NCBI GenBank assembly: GCA_038321615.1
Contig: JBBQFC010000071.1
Span: forward strand, 1-14,491
Direction of reading: 5' to 3'
Source: JBBQFC01 sp038321615
GTDB taxonomy: Bacteria; Bacteroidota; Bacteroidia; Flavobacteriales_D; Cryomorphaceae
DNA: 14,491 nt
In this document: positions 13,537-14,491 of the stretch, one piece after another
Layout: each line of letters starts with the position of its first letter
Numbering within the stretch: the stretch's first letter is position 1
Made by a program: the position numbers and the translations under genes
Notes under the pieces: model-generated
The model's database searches: none
What the model saw: the letters and a program-made list of their open reading frames with translations, nothing else
What the model was told of the DNA's origin: nothing

Positions 13537-13995
13537 TTAAGCTGAATAATAATTGGTGATTGCGGTTTTATTCCCATGTCTTTTCAACGGAAATGAATCA
13601 TAGTTACCAGAACCCTGACTCACAGGCGTAGTAATAACAAACATCGACTGCTGCGCAACAGTTTTGACCACAATTTCTTTTCGATAAATCACTAGAATGT
13701 CCTTTTTACCGTATAATGCAGCTATCTCTACACCCAGAGCAGAAGCAATTTGCGTCAACACATCCGTTGTGAAATTTTGAGTGCCACTAAACCATTTTGT
13801 TATTTCAGATGGATGTTTTCCAACCTTACCGGCAAACTGCGACTTATTCCAACCTTTTGCCTTCATGCAATCTTCAATACGCACCGCAAGTTGCATTTTT
13901 ACTTTGGTTTGTTCCATTTCCAATGGAGTGACTTCATCTAATAGTTCTCGCAGTTTTGAACTATTATATTTTCTCGCCTTGGTTGTCTTATTCAT
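13537..13995 (-). CDS. XRE-family antitoxin with C-terminal tail (HigA-like)
   Basis: A 152-residue DNA-binding protein. A Cro/C1-type helix-turn-helix spans residues ~38-93, with the recognition region KSQFAGKVGKHPSEITKWFSGTQNF and the closing TQIASALGVEI typical of HigA antitoxins. The first ~35 residues are charged helix, suited to toxin binding. The last ~55 residues (96-152) are an extra tail with a hydrophobic strand (ILVIYRKEIVVKTV) and a polar, probably flexible end. In TAC systems such a tail is the chaperone-addiction segment recognised by the SecB-like protein; that role here is inferred. Its ATG overlaps the toxin stop by 8 bases, so the toxin gene comes first, as in higBA loci. 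Expected to repress its own operon. Confidence 0.75.
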   Translation of the reverse strand: MNKTTKARKYNSSKLRELLDEVTPLEMEQTKVKMQLAVRIEDCMKAKGWNKSQFAGKVGKHPSEITKWFSGTQNFTTDVLTQIASALGVEIAALYGKKDILVIYRKEIVVKTVAQQSMFVITTPVSQGSGNYDSFPLKRHGNKTAITNYYSA

Positions 13996-14479
13996 TGTCG
14001 TAATTTTTTAAGTTTCCTTCCAACGATGTGCCATCTTTTGACCAATACAAATCTGTATCCTCCAATTGCTTGAAAATACATTCAGCATACGTCATAACTT
14101 TTCGAACTTCTTGAGACAACTTTTCATCATCTTGCCATTTGATGACTGCCTTATCTTTATATCCGCCTCCTCCAAGTATGATTGCCACATTGGCAAACCT
14201 TATACAATACAACCGAAGCTTTCTTTCCTCATCATCATATAAAGCCCAAACACATCTTCCATATTTTCCTACAAAAGTCTTATCACCCTCGTGCTTAAAA
14301 AAACTTTCCCGTGCACCTGTCGAATGACCAATTTGTTTTAATCTCCGAAGTATCTCTTTGATTTCCGACCTAAATTCTGTTACGTTCTCGTCGACAAATT
14401 GCTCAAACAAGGTTTGCTCCGTGCCATCATCTGGAAGAATAGAGTAGACTTTTGACTGGCTGCCACTAAATTGTTGCAT
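13988..14479 (-). CDS. RelE/HigB-like toxin (possibly truncated by window edge)
   Basis: At least 163 residues. The core, CVWALYDDEERKLRLYCIRFANVAIILGGGGYKDK (~76-110 in two parts: CVWALYDDEERK and LRLYCIRFANVAIILGGGG), reads as the beta-sheet of the RelE/HigB fold, preceded by helices (EFRSEIKEILRRLKQIG) and the loop STGARESFFKHEG. It should act as a growth-inhibiting toxin, most likely an mRNA interferase, neutralised by the antitoxin encoded next. Catalytic residues cannot be assigned with confidence. The first in-window ATG is at 14479, but the frame stays open to the edge (residues E-I-V-E before it), and related proteins as I recall them begin with an EIVE-like strand; the true start may therefore lie just outside. 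Sampled sequence is clearly richer in A+T than the efflux operon. Confidence 0.62.
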   Translation of the reverse strand: MQQFSGSQSKVYSILPDDGTEQTLFEQFVDENVTEFRSEIKEILRRLKQIGHSTGARESFFKHEGDKTFVGKYGRCVWALYDDEERKLRLYCIRFANVAIILGGGGYKDKAVIKWQDDEKLSQEVRKVMTYAECIFKQLEDTDLYWSKDGTSLEGNLKNYDNE

Positions 14480-14491
14480 TTCGACAATTTC

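Noticed and set aside
13536..13577. Upstream ATG (13577) as start of the SecB-like gene
   Set aside because: It adds 14 residues overlapping the antitoxin coding end. The ATG at 13535, one base after the antitoxin stop, fits coupled translation better, though the longer form is not excluded.

Overview
The window looks like a chromosomal segment of a Bacteroidota bacterium, probably of the marine Flavobacteriales/Cryomorphaceae type (the rank below phylum is a guess). The grounds are: an acidic CGDDD lipoprotein N-terminus typical of surface-exported Bacteroidota lipoproteins; a TTG...TAnnTTTG-like promoter; almost no Shine-Dalgarno motifs before confident genes; UMF1-type MFS and LhgO proteins of Bacteroidota flavour; and many short palindromic intergenic repeats. 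There are no tRNA, rRNA, CRISPR or insertion-sequence genes.

Layout. 1-785 is gene-poor: a leftward intrinsic terminator (13-45), then a 188-bp repeat in two tandem copies plus the start of a third. 786-3385 holds two rightward metabolic genes, a UMF1-family MFS permease and the L-2-hydroxyglutarate oxidase lhgO (TTG start). A leftward conserved hypothetical gene (3373-3921) converges on lhgO and overlaps its 3' end. 3922-4628 is intergenic, filled with a degenerate ~91-111-bp tandem repeat and a perfect-period 22-bp triplicate. 4629-10564 is a tightly overlapped four-gene efflux operon: MarR regulator, lipoprotein membrane-fusion adaptor, RND (HAE1/AcrB-type) pump and TolC-like outer-membrane channel. 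A near-palindrome 24 bases before the MarR start is a candidate autoregulatory operator. 10702-11655 encodes a surface-type lipoprotein with two related domains, and it ends at a textbook bidirectional terminator.

11720-13079 is a 1.36-kb repeat graveyard. It has another diverged copy of the 188-bp element (so about 11 kb of genes is bracketed by the same repeat family in direct orientation), a 92-bp direct repeat, a family of 16-nt CCCGAT-N4-ATCGGG palindromes, several hairpins and an orphan rightward terminator with an attenuator-like alternative pairing.

13080 to the right edge is an AT-richer, leftward three-gene cassette: a RelE/HigB-like toxin (probably starting just beyond the window), an XRE antitoxin with a ~55-residue C-terminal tail, and a small SecB-like protein. 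I read this as a toxin-antitoxin-chaperone (TAC) module, in which a dedicated SecB-like chaperone protects the antitoxin. It is the most interesting system in the window.
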